From positions 68,416,946 through 68,480,945 of the forward strand of contig NC_079147.1 of assembly GCF_945859685.1 (NCBI RefSeq): DNA of 64,000 bases, given 5' to 3'. Shown here piece by piece: positions 52,300 through 62,334 of this stretch. The translations under genes were made by a program, and so were the position numbers. This stretch comes from Eupeodes corollae (lineage: Eukaryota > Arthropoda > Insecta > Diptera > Syrphidae). The notes under the pieces were generated by a model. It saw only the letters and a program-made list of their open reading frames with translations, made no database searches and had not been told where the DNA came from. Every line of letters begins with the position of its first letter. The first letter of the stretch is position 1.

Positions 52300-53610
52300 G
52301 CAGTCTACGTCACTGTACAGCCCGTAAAACTCGTCGTTCCATATTCTCCAATATTCAGGCAAAGAACTTTTCTTTCGAAACGATTCCAAACCGTTTTCAT
52401 TGCTTTCTTTGTAAAAAAAAAACAGAGGTTAGCAAGAGTTATTCTTCGTTTGATCTCATCGCTAGTGTTGTTTTGTGCATTCATAGCAGAGCTCATGTAG
52501 ACAAGGCCCTTCACTATCTCTAAGTTACATCTTTTGATGGTTTTTACCGAGATTTCGGTGTTGTTTGCCCTTTCGTGATGACATCATGTACATTGTTTTG
52601 CCCTCATTAAATTTTAAGAACATGTTTTTCCGCCTCCGTCCCAATGCTCATGAACCCCCCTTTGACGACACGCTGATTTTTTTTAATTATGTTAATGTCA
52701 TCAGCATATGTCAATAATTTGCAAGAATTTTGAATTTTAGTATCTCAAGTGTTGACGGGGGACGATGTTAAAGAAATTATATGAGAGCCTTTGACATCGA
52801 AAGGTTCTGTTAAGTTGTTTCCAAACTTTATCGATCACCGCTAGTTCTCCATGGCCATCCTGCACAAACAGGCGGGTTTGGCAGGTGTAATGTTTGAACG
52901 CAGCCATTCTGGCAAGTCAACTTTGACAGCTCACATTTATATGTTATGTCTTGCAGTCATTCAATCGTAAGCCGCCATTATAGAAATACTTATACTTTTT
53001 ATATTTTAACTTAAATTAAATGAATTATTGAATTAACATGTGTCTTTAATTTTAAAAGGTATTAGAACACTTCAGCAGGTATGCCAAGACTAGACATGAC
53101 TCTATCAGCTTTTCCTGTAGATGCTGTCATATTTGGCCTTGCAATCGATAAATAAAGCGGTGGTCGTAGATTTGATGTTCTTGGGTTTGGACCTATCAAG
53201 TTGACGATGAGCTTTAGACGTTTACATAACAGCAGAGAAAATATTGTATTTGATATTTAGGAGACTTATTAGTCTATAGTTGGTGCAATTTACAGTGTCT
53301 CCTTTTTCCAATATCGGACAAACAATTACATTAATCTTTACTTCTTCTAAGTGGCGAAAGCAAAATTTTTGGCTTTCGTCGTTGGAATTAAACTGATCAT
53401 CATGCATGAAAGCGCAATTGAGTTCGTTATCGCCGTTGTCTTTCCATATCCTCAGCATTGACTGCGGTTCCTCTATTATGTTCACATTTCTCACTCAAAG
53501 GCTTCGATTCGAGGTTTATATACTTGTTAATATCGTTTTCCCCTCTGCTTATAAGACTTTCAAAAATCATTCCTGCTTTTGAACCCCTAAATTTTGTTTT
53601 AAATTTCAAG
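52300..53610 (-). mobile_element. RTE-type LINE, copy J (with 189-bp insertion)
   Basis: In coding order, linker scraps lie at 53610-53500, the WKDNGDNELN region at 53450-53400, and RT fingers with a deletion at 53330-53225 (VNCTNYRLISLLNIKYNIFS). The MSSLGIP-type region follows near 53100, is interrupted by a 189-bp insertion (52886-53074), and resumes with AKPACLCRMAMEN-like sequence near 52870. The YADDINII-type box near 52700 follows, then EIKRRITLANLCFFF at 52470 and a truncated C-terminus ending near 52300. The 3' tail is absent. Confidence 0.8.
52886..53074. mobile_element. 189-bp insertion in RTE copy J
   Basis: RTE sequence GGGTTTGGCAGG|GATGCC is expected here, but 189 bp intervene with GCAGG repeated on both sides (52881-52885 and 53075-53079). 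The insert begins TGTAATGTTTGAA and ends in TTAGAACACTTCA, whose reverse complement (TGAAGTGTTCTAA) matches 9 of the first 13 bases, so it may be a small non-autonomous DNA transposon (MITE) with short imperfect inverted ends. Non-coding. Confidence 0.6.
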
Positions 53611-56529
53611 AAAAATTTTCCGGTGGGCTCGAGGTTGAATGGTTAGCATCCTCTTTTAATATTTTGTCTTATTTATACACAGTCTTTCAAAATTACGTTA
53701 AGTGAAATGTTTAAGTTAGGGAAATATGTGTACTGTTGAAGTTATAGCGTATTTTGCCCTAACTATAAACTTTGAACTTTCAGAAAACTAAACAAAAAAA
53801 ATAATAAGGCTATAAATCCATAAGGAACTCAAGTTCAAATCATTTATGCAAACTTCCAATTGAATAATGTATTTACTATTTATCAAACTCTTAGCAACGA
53901 ATGCAAAAATCCATATAAAGGACATCACCATTTTTGCGCTCAAACGGATTCACATTCGATTCGGAAATCCTTTCTCTTCACCAAAGAAAAAAAAAAACAA
54001 GCAGAAGAAAAATAATAAAGAAATCCAGGAAACGACTTGTCCTTCTTCTTCTTCTCCCTGAAAAAAAAGTAAAAAACGAAGATGCTTTTTCTTCACAATT
54101 TTCTTTTTGTTTTCATTAGGCAACCTACCTATAGCCAAAGATATCAGCTATATATTGTTAAATGGAGTATACGCCCGCTCCACATCCGTTGCGCGCCCCC
54201 CATAGCTTCCTGTAAATACCTACCAATGCATTGATCCGCATTTAGTCCGCTTTTGGAGTTCGGGAGGCGGAAGGATTCAATAGGGAGTCATCGTCATCGT
54301 TTTCGTTGTTGTCGTCGTCGTCCTGAAAAAAAAGGATTCAGTTTTCCTTCAAGTTAGATTTGAAGGTAGGTAAGGAAGACTGGCGGGCGGGATATTTATG
54401 GAGTGCGATGAATAAAATTCGTTCTATTGGAGACAGAAAAGTTAGTTGCACTTGTTCCGCACGTTTAAAGCGAAATGCATATGCTTTAGTCCTTTTCTAT
54501 CCGTTACCGTTATGTCTGTTCAGGATCCTTTGGCATTTGTTCAGGGAAACTAACCGCGTCGCGGAAATGAAAAAAATAGTACACATTCCCTCTTTCCAGT
54601 AGTCTTCAGTCTCCAGTCTCCATCATCAGACCTGGCTGGAGCTGATGGGCAACGGGAACGTGAACGAGAACGAGGACAGCAACGGCAACAAACTTTAAAC
54701 AACAACTAAGTGGGTTGGAAAAACAGCAAGTTGCGCCCTCTAATGGATGACACACTTCACCCAACGAGCGAGAGTATATTTCTATAGGAATTTTTAGATA
54801 CATAGATGTGTGTAGATGCACCTAGGTATCCTTTAGATGCATTGTATATGTTTGCCCTTTGTCGGTGCTTGTTCCTGCATAAATCACAGTTCAGCTTTTG
54901 ATTTGTTGAGATCGTTGTGATGGCGTTTTTCACCCTTTTTTCTCACTGTTTCACCTTAACACCCACCCGCCTACACACGCCTCTATCGCTGTATACACCC
55001 TTTGCCGTTAGCAGTTGCTTTATGACTGCAAAAATATTGGAAAAATTATTCATCCGTTCTCGAGAGGATACTTCGATTCGAGTACAGGAGACACATCGGC
55101 GGCGCGGCGTTCAGGTTGGAGTGAGGGTGGTGTTGGATGATAGAATGGACATACCCCGGCCCAGGATATGTGGGGAATGCTCCTAGTTGAATATTTCTAA
55201 AGTTATAGACAGAGTTTTTTGTTTATTTCATCTCGAATTCGTATTCGGAAATTATTATAAAATTTTGCTATAGAAGATTTCTACAAATCTATCGAACCGC
55301 TATTTTCTTTTTCATTTTTATTTTTATTTTAAAATTGTTATTTTCACCAAATTCTTTATGTATTTATCGTCGTTCTCAATTTTGATGGGGGGATAGTGTG
55401 CAAAATTTGTGTGCTCACTTCGCCAATTTCGGAATTAAACCTGCAATTTGTGAGGACTTTTTAGATGTTTTATTTTTCTAAACGGAACGACTCTCAATTT
55501 AGATGATGTTTACTCTGAACAACCATCTAGAGCGTATATAGTGTCCAATGTCATAGCAATAGAAGTCATATTATGTACTTAGTTCTACTTGAAATATTTT
55601 GAAATAGATTTTAATATGAGTTTTAGAATTTTATTGAAATATTCGCTTGATTGGTTTTCTAAAGTTTTTCATTTTCAAATGGTATTGGTATAGACATTTT
55701 TTTAATATGATGGTTTTATTTTTAAATTTTATTTAGGACATTCATATTACTTAATAAATATTTAGGTTCGAGAGGTAAAATAGATATTTTAATTAATTTT
55801 TAAAACTAATGAAAGAGATTTTTTGAGTAGACAACAAGTCACCTAAATAGCATAGGGTATAAGTGTGACCATGTAACTGCTTCCGTGGTAACTTTTTTTT
55901 TCAAAGAATTGTTCCCCAGGTTAACGATAGCTACAAATCATAATGAATGAAATTAGGAAGTCCCTTAATCCATAATATCTGTGGTCACAAGGAATAACCA
56001 CTAAAGTCAGTTTTGCTCATTTTTCAGAAGAGCAGTTTAAAGTTTTTGATAAACTTGCGAAATTACAAACGACTCTATCTGGCTTATTTCACATTTAAAT
56101 TTTGTGGAAAAATAAGCTTCCCACGATTTTATTGACAAAAATAACACTTTAGTTGTTATGGCCTTTTATGTTTTTTCATCATGTAGAATCCAATCTCGAG
56201 TTAAGTTGATTTTTCCTTTTTTAAAGAAATGTTTTGTTCTGCTCTTAAGTATACTTTAGCTGTTATTCCTCTTCTTTTGTCGTTAATTTACAGTTCTTAT
56301 GTCGACTTTAGTTTTTATTCCTAAATTAATTATGAAAAATAATCGACTATGTTCTCAGCAGAGAATAAGAAGCAATTTGAATTTCGAGTTAGAATACGTT
56401 TTATTTATTAAAAAACTCATAGAATTAAAAATACAAAAAAAAACTTTACTTCATGCAATTATACAATGTAAATTCAATAAAAAAAGTAAAATATTGGACA
56501 TAATTCAGTTAACAACCAAGATTAAACAA
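53611..56529. other. Non-coding, apparently unique DNA
   Basis: No TE homology is seen. The region includes a poly-A/AAC run near 53985-54025, TTCTTCTTCTTCTCC at 54042-54058, a GTCGTCGTC stretch near 54300-54325, and moderately GC-rich stretches at 54140-55190 that may be host regulatory or transcribed DNA. 55200-56529 is strongly AT-rich. Small frames of 60-92 codons lack any domain. Confidence 0.45.
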
Positions 56530-57990
56530 GTGTTCTTCAATTTTCATCGTCACTACGCAGATCTGGATGCATGTTGAGCTCGGTGGAACTCGTTTTAAAG
56601 TTTTTATAAAATGAATGGAACTCTGGGTTCATATACTGCAATAAATCCATAAGGTCTTTTTTTTTTGAAGATAATACTGGTGGGTCTTTAATATTTTTTA
56701 GATTACCCAGTGTTCGACACATGCTCCTCTTTTGATCAATGGTAAAAGGTTAAACGGTTCTTCAGGATTTAAGTTCGTTTTTATAAAAAAATTGGTTGTA
56801 GTTACCTTACCGAGTTCCATATAAACTTTTGGCCATCTGAGTTACACCTTTTCCAGTTGAAATTATTTTTTGAAATTTCACTAAAGTTGACGAAATCGCT
56901 TTCTTTCATTTCAACAACTTTAATTTTTGAATTTAAAGTTCCGATGAACTGATAGCTAATTTCGACACTGGATTTTTTCTTTTTTCGTTCAATTAACGCA
57001 TGATCAGAATCACACTCGAGGTGTGTGTGGCCAGGTTCCAAAAATGTATGATCTATAATATATTAAAATGAAGGATTTTCTTTTATGAACAGAAGGAACA
57101 TAGCAGAGACATAGGAATTTTTATTTTGGCCTGAACATGAGTCACTTTTTTTTGACTGAAGAAGGTAAAGATTGTAGATGTTTGAAAACGCATGAATCAA
57201 TCTCATTTCCACCCCTTAGCGCAATTCCCCCGTGCCACATAAAACAGCCAGAACCATTCGTTTTTAAGTCGTGGATTGTAAGATTGAAGGTCCAAAGCTG
57301 CCTTTTATAGAAACTAACTGAGTTTCTCAAAAATGGTGCTGGCAGGCACTGTTGTAAATCAAACGCGAACGCTGCCATATATAACATTTTCTTTATTATC
57401 TCCCTTTGTCAAGTTCAAGTGGCAAGTTGCACAAGTGTCAAGTTTGGGAGCTTTGAATTTTAAATTCATTGTATTAAATATCTCAGCATATTTGGTAAGG
57501 CTTTCTTTGGCTTGCGTTAAATAGAGTATCACGTTTTTATCTTTTAGAATCAGAAGATTTCCAATATAAAGTATTCTCTGGTCATAGGTTCCCAAAGCCC
57601 AATAATGTTTAAATAATCGTTGTATCTGCTCGAATGAAATTTTATCTCGACAGTTGCTTCGACACATTTCAAAGGGTTTTGGAGCTCTAGCATGCATAAC
57701 TTTCTCAGAAAGTGTTTTATATGATTTTCCAGCGTTCCTTAATTTATGACGAAAGCGGTATTTATTCTTCATTTTTGATTTCGGATCGTCATTGCTAATC
57801 GGGAAATTCAAAACTTCGGTATTTTCACTTTCAGGGTGCGAATCAGAAGAAGTAACATTATTATTATTAATATAATCAGGATCTTTTGCAGAATCATCGG
57901 AATTTTCCCATTCTGGCAACTTATCATATGCTGTATTTAATGATGGAGATATTGAATTTCTATTTTCAACGTTGAACTCACTTGAATGAC

Positions 57991-58045
57991 CTAAAACAAT
58001 GGAAAACTTGAAAAGTGTTCTTAAAGAAAAAAATAGCGTTCTTAC
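57991..58045 (-). other. Intron of the DUF7869-like locus (55 bp)
   Basis: GTAAGAACGC at the donor (58045) and TTGTTTTAG at the acceptor (57991). Splicing joins AAA-C to GT-CAT, giving Lys-Arg-His in frame. Confidence 0.65.
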
Positions 58046-58129
58046 GTTTGAATACATTTATGTCGAAGTCAAATCCGTTCATCGATGATCTAGTTTCATT
58101 GGGTATCTCAGGAAAGTAATCATTCTTTT

Positions 58130-58189
58130 CTGATATGGTAAAAAAACTTCGACATTTCCTTAATACAAATTAAAAATACATCCTTTTAC
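58130..58189 (-). other. Intron of the DUF7869-like locus (60 bp)
   Basis: GTAAAAGGATG at the donor (58189) and CATATCAG at the acceptor (58130). Splicing joins ATT-G to AA-AAG, giving Ile-Glu-Lys in frame; both introns are phase 1. Confidence 0.62.
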
Positions 58190-58381
58190 CAATATCTTTC
58201 TTTGGTTCTGGTGTGGAAGTTCTTGCATCACAAAAACCTTTCTTAAATGAGTTTCTTTTTCTGTAAAAAAAAATTGTATTCAAATACCAAACATTCAAGG
58301 AAAAAAGAGAAAAACATTCAAAATATAAATGCCAACCACGATAAGGGTTGATTCATACGACATCGCCTATACTGCGAGAAA

Positions 58382-58581
58382 NNNNNNNNNNNNNNNNNNN
58401 NNNNNNNNNNNNNNNNNNNNNNNNNNNNNNNNNNNNNNNNNNNNNNNNNNNNNNNNNNNNNNNNNNNNNNNNNNNNNNNNNNNNNNNNNNNNNNNNNNNN
58501 NNNNNNNNNNNNNNNNNNNNNNNNNNNNNNNNNNNNNNNNNNNNNNNNNNNNNNNNNNNNNNNNNNNNNNNNNNNNNNNNN
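58382..58581. other. Assembly gap (200 N)
   Basis: Exactly 200 N, the same fixed size as the other gap. It lies upstream of the DUF7869-like exons, so the 5' end of that locus is probably missing. Confidence 0.95.
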
Positions 58582-59109
58582 GGTCAAATGGCTTCTACAC
58601 TCTTCAATCTATGTCATTCCTTTAATAATTGCAGTTGAATTGTCAAGTTCAAAAATCTCACAAATCATGTTTTTAAAAATATGTGCTCTACAATTAAAAT
58701 TGTGAGTAGGAAGCACTGGGATATGGGAATGTGTTGTTAAAATAAAATATTCTTTCAGTTCTTAGAAAGGACATAAAAAGCTTTTACGTGTTGCAATGAA
58801 ACAAAAGATGCAGTTTTTGAAGTATTTGAAATTCATAATATTTTGTTGAAAAAATACTAAAGCAATACAGCCATCAAAATATGTCAACATCAAATCTTAG
58901 ATGTAGAAGGCAGCCCAATGACTTTTTGATGATTTATTAGGTATATAACTTTTATAACTTTTATTATTGGATTTGAAAAGGTTAATTCTAATTTTATATT
59001 TTCCAAATTCTAAATTTGCTATGAATTTCAAAAAATTGCATATATTTGTCATTTTGAATACTTCTTGAACATTTTATAACCCTCAAAATAAATATATGCA
59101 TCATAGAAG
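58582..59109. other. Non-coding AT-rich DNA
   Basis: Strongly AT-rich, with no coding frame or repeat relationship I can support. Confidence 0.45.
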
Positions 59110-59262
59110 AATGTTTTTGACATCCAGAAAATGTTTAGGTAAATTGAAGTGACTATTTTCTTACAAAAATAAAAACTTAAAAAGTTGGTAAAAACTGATT
59201 TTCAACTCGAAAATCTCGAGAATCAAAGATGGTGTTGCATTTAAAATTATTTTGTTCTTTAA
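59110..59262 (-). repeat. AT-rich interspersed repeat family, fragment
   Basis: The string AAGTTGGTAAAAACTGATTT followed by TCAACTCGAAAATCTCGAG is the reverse complement of the GAGTCGAAAATCATTTTT...AACTTTTGTT landmark of the repeats at 20.2 and 48.7 kb. Only a partial unit is visible, just before the Jockey insertion. Confidence 0.45.
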
Positions 59263-59267
59263 AATAA

Positions 59268-59985
59268 TGAACATATGCATCCAGGAAACTAATCAACTTT
59301 CAGTACTTGGTATGAATATCACAGATCACCTCTTATGGAATGATCACATATTCGATATCGCCAAAAATGCTGCCAGATGCTTAGGATTTCTCCGAAGATG
59401 CAAGAAATTTTTCACCCCTTCTGATCTGGCTATAATCTACAAAGCTTTTATCCGTCCAAAGCTTGAATATAATTCGCATATCTGGGCAGGTGCCCCCAAA
59501 ACAAATTTAAATCTCTTGGATAGAATTCAAAAAAGGGCTTTAAAAATGATAGGCGACAGAACTATAATCGAAACATTTACATCGCTAGAACACCGTCGCA
59601 ATGTTTCATGCCTTTCGTTATTTTATAGATATTTTTACAAACAATGTTCTGTCGAATTAGCCAGTTGCATTCCACCCTTTAAACAATTCAGCCGTAATAC
59701 TCGCACTTCTAGGAATGCTCATCAGTTTACCCTTGAGCTCAATTTCGGGCGTACTGTTAAGTACAGAGATCCTTTCTTAAATCGCACATCGAGAATGTGG
59801 AATGCTTTGGCCAACTCTGTTTTTCCCTCCCATTTTGATGTTCAGAACTTTAAGACCAATGTGCACCGGTATCTCCTCTTAAATCCTTCCCTATTTTCCT
59901 AACGCTCGCACTGTGTTTTAATAAAAACATATAAAGGGTACTAATAACCCCTTGAGTGCTTGTGAATACAAAAAAAAAAAATGTA
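59268..59985 (+). mobile_element. Jockey-clade LINE, copy 3 (3' end, intact ORF end)
   Basis: 5'-truncated within ORF2 after the catalytic domain. The open frame (codons to 59902) encodes the C-terminal thumb and following region: CIQETNQLSVLGMNITDHLL, FIRPKLEYNSHIWAGAPKTN, RIQKRALKMIGDRTIIETFT, and ends ...NVHRYLLLNPSLFS with a TAA near 59899. The 3' UTR (AATAAAAACATATAAAGGGT, then CCCCTTGAGTGC) ends in an A-run at 59970-59981, the poly-A tail. The intact frame makes it the youngest Jockey copy here, although the 5' truncation means it was dead on arrival. It shows where copies 1 and 2 should end. Confidence 0.88.
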
Positions 59986-60279
59986 TAGTGTTGTTAACAT
60001 AACATCATTTTCTTAGAAAAATTCAATTGGTATTTCTTATAAGAAATATTTAAACCTTGAAGAAATGCTACTAAAAATTGGGTTTCAACTTACACACATT
60101 AAACGGATTTATTAAAATCAGGCTTATTTTATCATATGCACAACATTGTTTTTAACTTTAAGTAAAGTTTTTAGAAAAATTTAATTGACTACTAAAAACT
60201 GATACAAAAATATTGACTACAAACTTTTATTTGTATGTTACACATTATGTTATTATTTAAACTTTTACAAATATCGACA
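59986..60279. other. Non-coding AT-rich DNA
   Basis: Spacer between the Jockey tail and the LOA-like LINE; no feature is recognised. Confidence 0.45.
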
Positions 60280-62135
60280 AATATGGCAAAGTTCGGAGCC
60301 CGACTATCAAGCGAGAAGAAAATAAAGGCATACCTTAGCACATAAAATAATGCCAAAGGCTACAGTGAGCAATTTATCAGAAAATTCTGTGCTGCACTCC
60401 CACCAGGATGGTGTCCTTTCGGCATTTCTATGGCTTCTGGTCATGGATACAATTCTCGTTAAATAAGAGAGATGTTTAGTGAAGGCGGTAGCCTATGCGG
60501 ATGATTTGGTGCTATTGGTGTCAGGAAAGTACACCTCTGTGATTAGTGAAATCACGGAGTCAGCTTTGAAGAAAGTTAGCAGCTGGGCTACGAGTTGTGG
60601 ACTAGGAGTTAGCCAAAGTAAAACTAAACTGTTGCTCTTTACACCAAAACTAAAGTACCGCCCTTCACGCTACCTCGACTCAACGGTCAAATCCTATCAT
60701 TGTCTTCCAGTGCAAAATATTTGCGAGTTATACTCCACCCTAAACTAAACTGGAAACTAAATATTGAAGTACGGGTTAAGAAGACCTGTGTTGTCTTCTA
60801 CGCCTGCACCATAACTTTCGGCAAAAAGTAGGGACTTCAGTCGAAGATGATTTTATGGACGTTCACAGCCGTAGTACGTTCAATCTTAACATATGGGTCG
60901 ATTGTGTGGTGGCCTGCTCTTAAAAAAGCCTATAATATTGATAAGCTAAAGAAGGTTCAGAGAACAGCTTGCGTGGGCACCACAGGGACCATGCGTACTT
61001 GTCCAACGGACGCCTTAAACGTTTTTTTGGATCCTCTACCAATCGATCTTTTTATTAAATACATAGTTTCCTGCAGCACTTTTAGGCTGAAGGAATCAAA
61101 CAGCTGGTTGTCAAACCCTTATGGTCACAGCAACACAACAAAATTGATTCCCTCGGATATTATCCCGGTAGTCACTGACTACTGCACTCCTACTTAGGTT
61201 TCGACACAACCATCTTTACTGACGGCTTAAAGATGGAGTGCGGAGTTGGTTCTTTGATCTTTTCTAGGTCCCTAAATGTAGCTCAATCCTTTAGGCTTCC
61301 TGACTTTGTTAGCGTTTTTCAGGCTGAATTGCTGGTAACAAGGGAGGTATGCAAGATACTTAAACAAAGCCCAACCCAAAACCGAAATGCGGCTATCTTC
61401 ACAGACAGTCAGGCAGCTGTCAAAGCCATTAACTCGGCTACATCCTCATTTAAATTGGTCCAGCAATATCGCGATGAGCTTGCGAGCCTGAATATTAACC
61501 TCCGTGGGAAATGAACGGGCTGACGAGCTAGCCAGGCAAGGATCGGCCCTTCATAGCTCACTTGCGGAAATGGTTAATATTCCTCTTGGCGCTATGAAGG
61601 GTAAAATCTTTTCTATCTACCCAACTGCATGATATCTAGGAAGATATGGCCCACCTTTAATAAAACCCGTACAAACGATCTTCTATGCAGGCCAAGTCAA
61701 GACATAGCCAGGATTGTTGCGGTTTGTACCGGACATTGGCCTATAGGAGTTCATGCGGAGAAGTTGGGTATCTCCTACAACACCTTTTGCCGTAGTTGTA
61801 GTGACCAAAGAGAAAGTGAAACGATAATCCATTTCCTCTGCAAATTTCCTGCTTTGGCAAATACTAAAAATGAAAATGAAATACTTTGGAAAACCATTCT
61901 TTCACGAACTTGATGAGCTATCTGAGACAAAGATTAGAGATCTAATCTTTATTCTCAATGCGACAAAATGGCTCTAACATAATCGCTATAAAACATCTCT
62001 ATAAATCTTTTCCCTTCTATCAAATCAGGTCAAACGAGTTTTTGGTATCAAAACGGCGCACTACAGCGCTAATTGGATCTCAGGCTAGGTTGCCTTGAGA
62101 TCGCCATTTCTACCTACCTACCTACTATGTGTTAG
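60280..62135 (+). mobile_element. LOA-like LINE with RNase H, 5'-truncated
   Basis: This starts within the RT (PQDGVLSAFLWLLVMDTIL, about 60390-60450, family PQGGVLSP). A frame at 60479-60748 has the intact YADDLVLL box and SQSKTKLLLFTPK. The thumb is at 60847-61197 (RSILTYGSIVWWPALKKAYN). The RNase H domain is at 61200-61514: TTIFTDGLKMECGVG (first Asp), AELLVTREVCKIL (Glu of the AE-L motif) and IFTDSQAAVKAI (second Asp), then a stop and shift before NERADELARQGS. The C-terminal frame at 61629-61913 has the CRSC...HFLCKFPAL Cys/His motif. The end is a CTACCTACCTAC tail near 62115-62135. RNase H marks the I/R1/LOA group; it digests the RNA strand after first-strand synthesis. Several frameshifts; inactive. 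Confidence 0.82.
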
Positions 62136-62169
62136 TCTGGAACATCATTAGTAGATAATCTTAAACAGG

Positions 62170-62330
62170 TCTCCACAGGTGATGTCGATATCATCGGTTG
62201 CTCCAAATGAGCTGTTCTAGTGTGAATGGAGAAGAAGATTCAATCGTTAACTGTACGAGCTGTATCAAGACGTTGATGTAGCTCAAAGACCCAAAACACA
62301 CTGACTGCACTGGCTTGTCAAAGCTACAAA
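62170..62330 (+). mobile_element. RTE fragment K (inverted partner of L)
   Basis: Plus-strand scraps: GDVDIIGCSK near 62180-62208 (the YADDIDIIGRSK box region), then GAATGGAGAAGAAGATTCAA near 62225 and ACGAGCTGTATCAAGACGTTGATGTAG, which correspond to the C-terminal EWRRRYNDELYGL region. Two parts of the RTE ORF2 are therefore joined by a deletion, immediately beside the minus-strand copy L. Very short and decayed. Confidence 0.5.
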
Positions 62331-62334
62331 CAGC

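Larger units (their letters stand above)
56530..58260 (-). pseudogene. DUF7869-like protein (probable transposase), multi-exon relic
   Basis: The minus strand keeps three exons with correct splice sites and a continuous frame. Exon a is 58260-58190 (acceptor TTTTTTTTTACAG before it). An intron at 58189-58130 (GTAAAAG to CATATCAG) precedes exon b, 58129-58046. An intron at 58045-57991 (GTAAGAA to TTGTTTTAG) precedes exon c, from 57990. Exon c reads through KYRFRHKLRNAGKSYKTLSE, then KAPKLDTCATC (Cys-x-x-Cys). Shifted frames follow: AFAFDLQQCLPAPFLRN (57380-57330), SDSCSGQNKNSYVSAMF (about 57130), FLEPGHTHLECDSDHALIE (57050-56985) and SSKKKDLMDLLQYMNPEFHS (56660-56600). SxSCxGQN followed by GHT/DxxHxxIE is the signature I associate with insect DUF7869 proteins, thought to be transposase-derived. 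The sequence is broken by deletions and shifts after exon c. Confidence 0.62.

Noticed and set aside
54917..55186. 89-codon frame starting with a hydrophobic stretch (possible secreted peptide)
   Set aside because: The N-terminus resembles a signal peptide by composition only; no cleavage context, family or exon evidence.
59268..59985. TSD for Jockey copy 3
   Set aside because: No convincing repeat of the 59255-59270 flank was found after the A-run at 59981.
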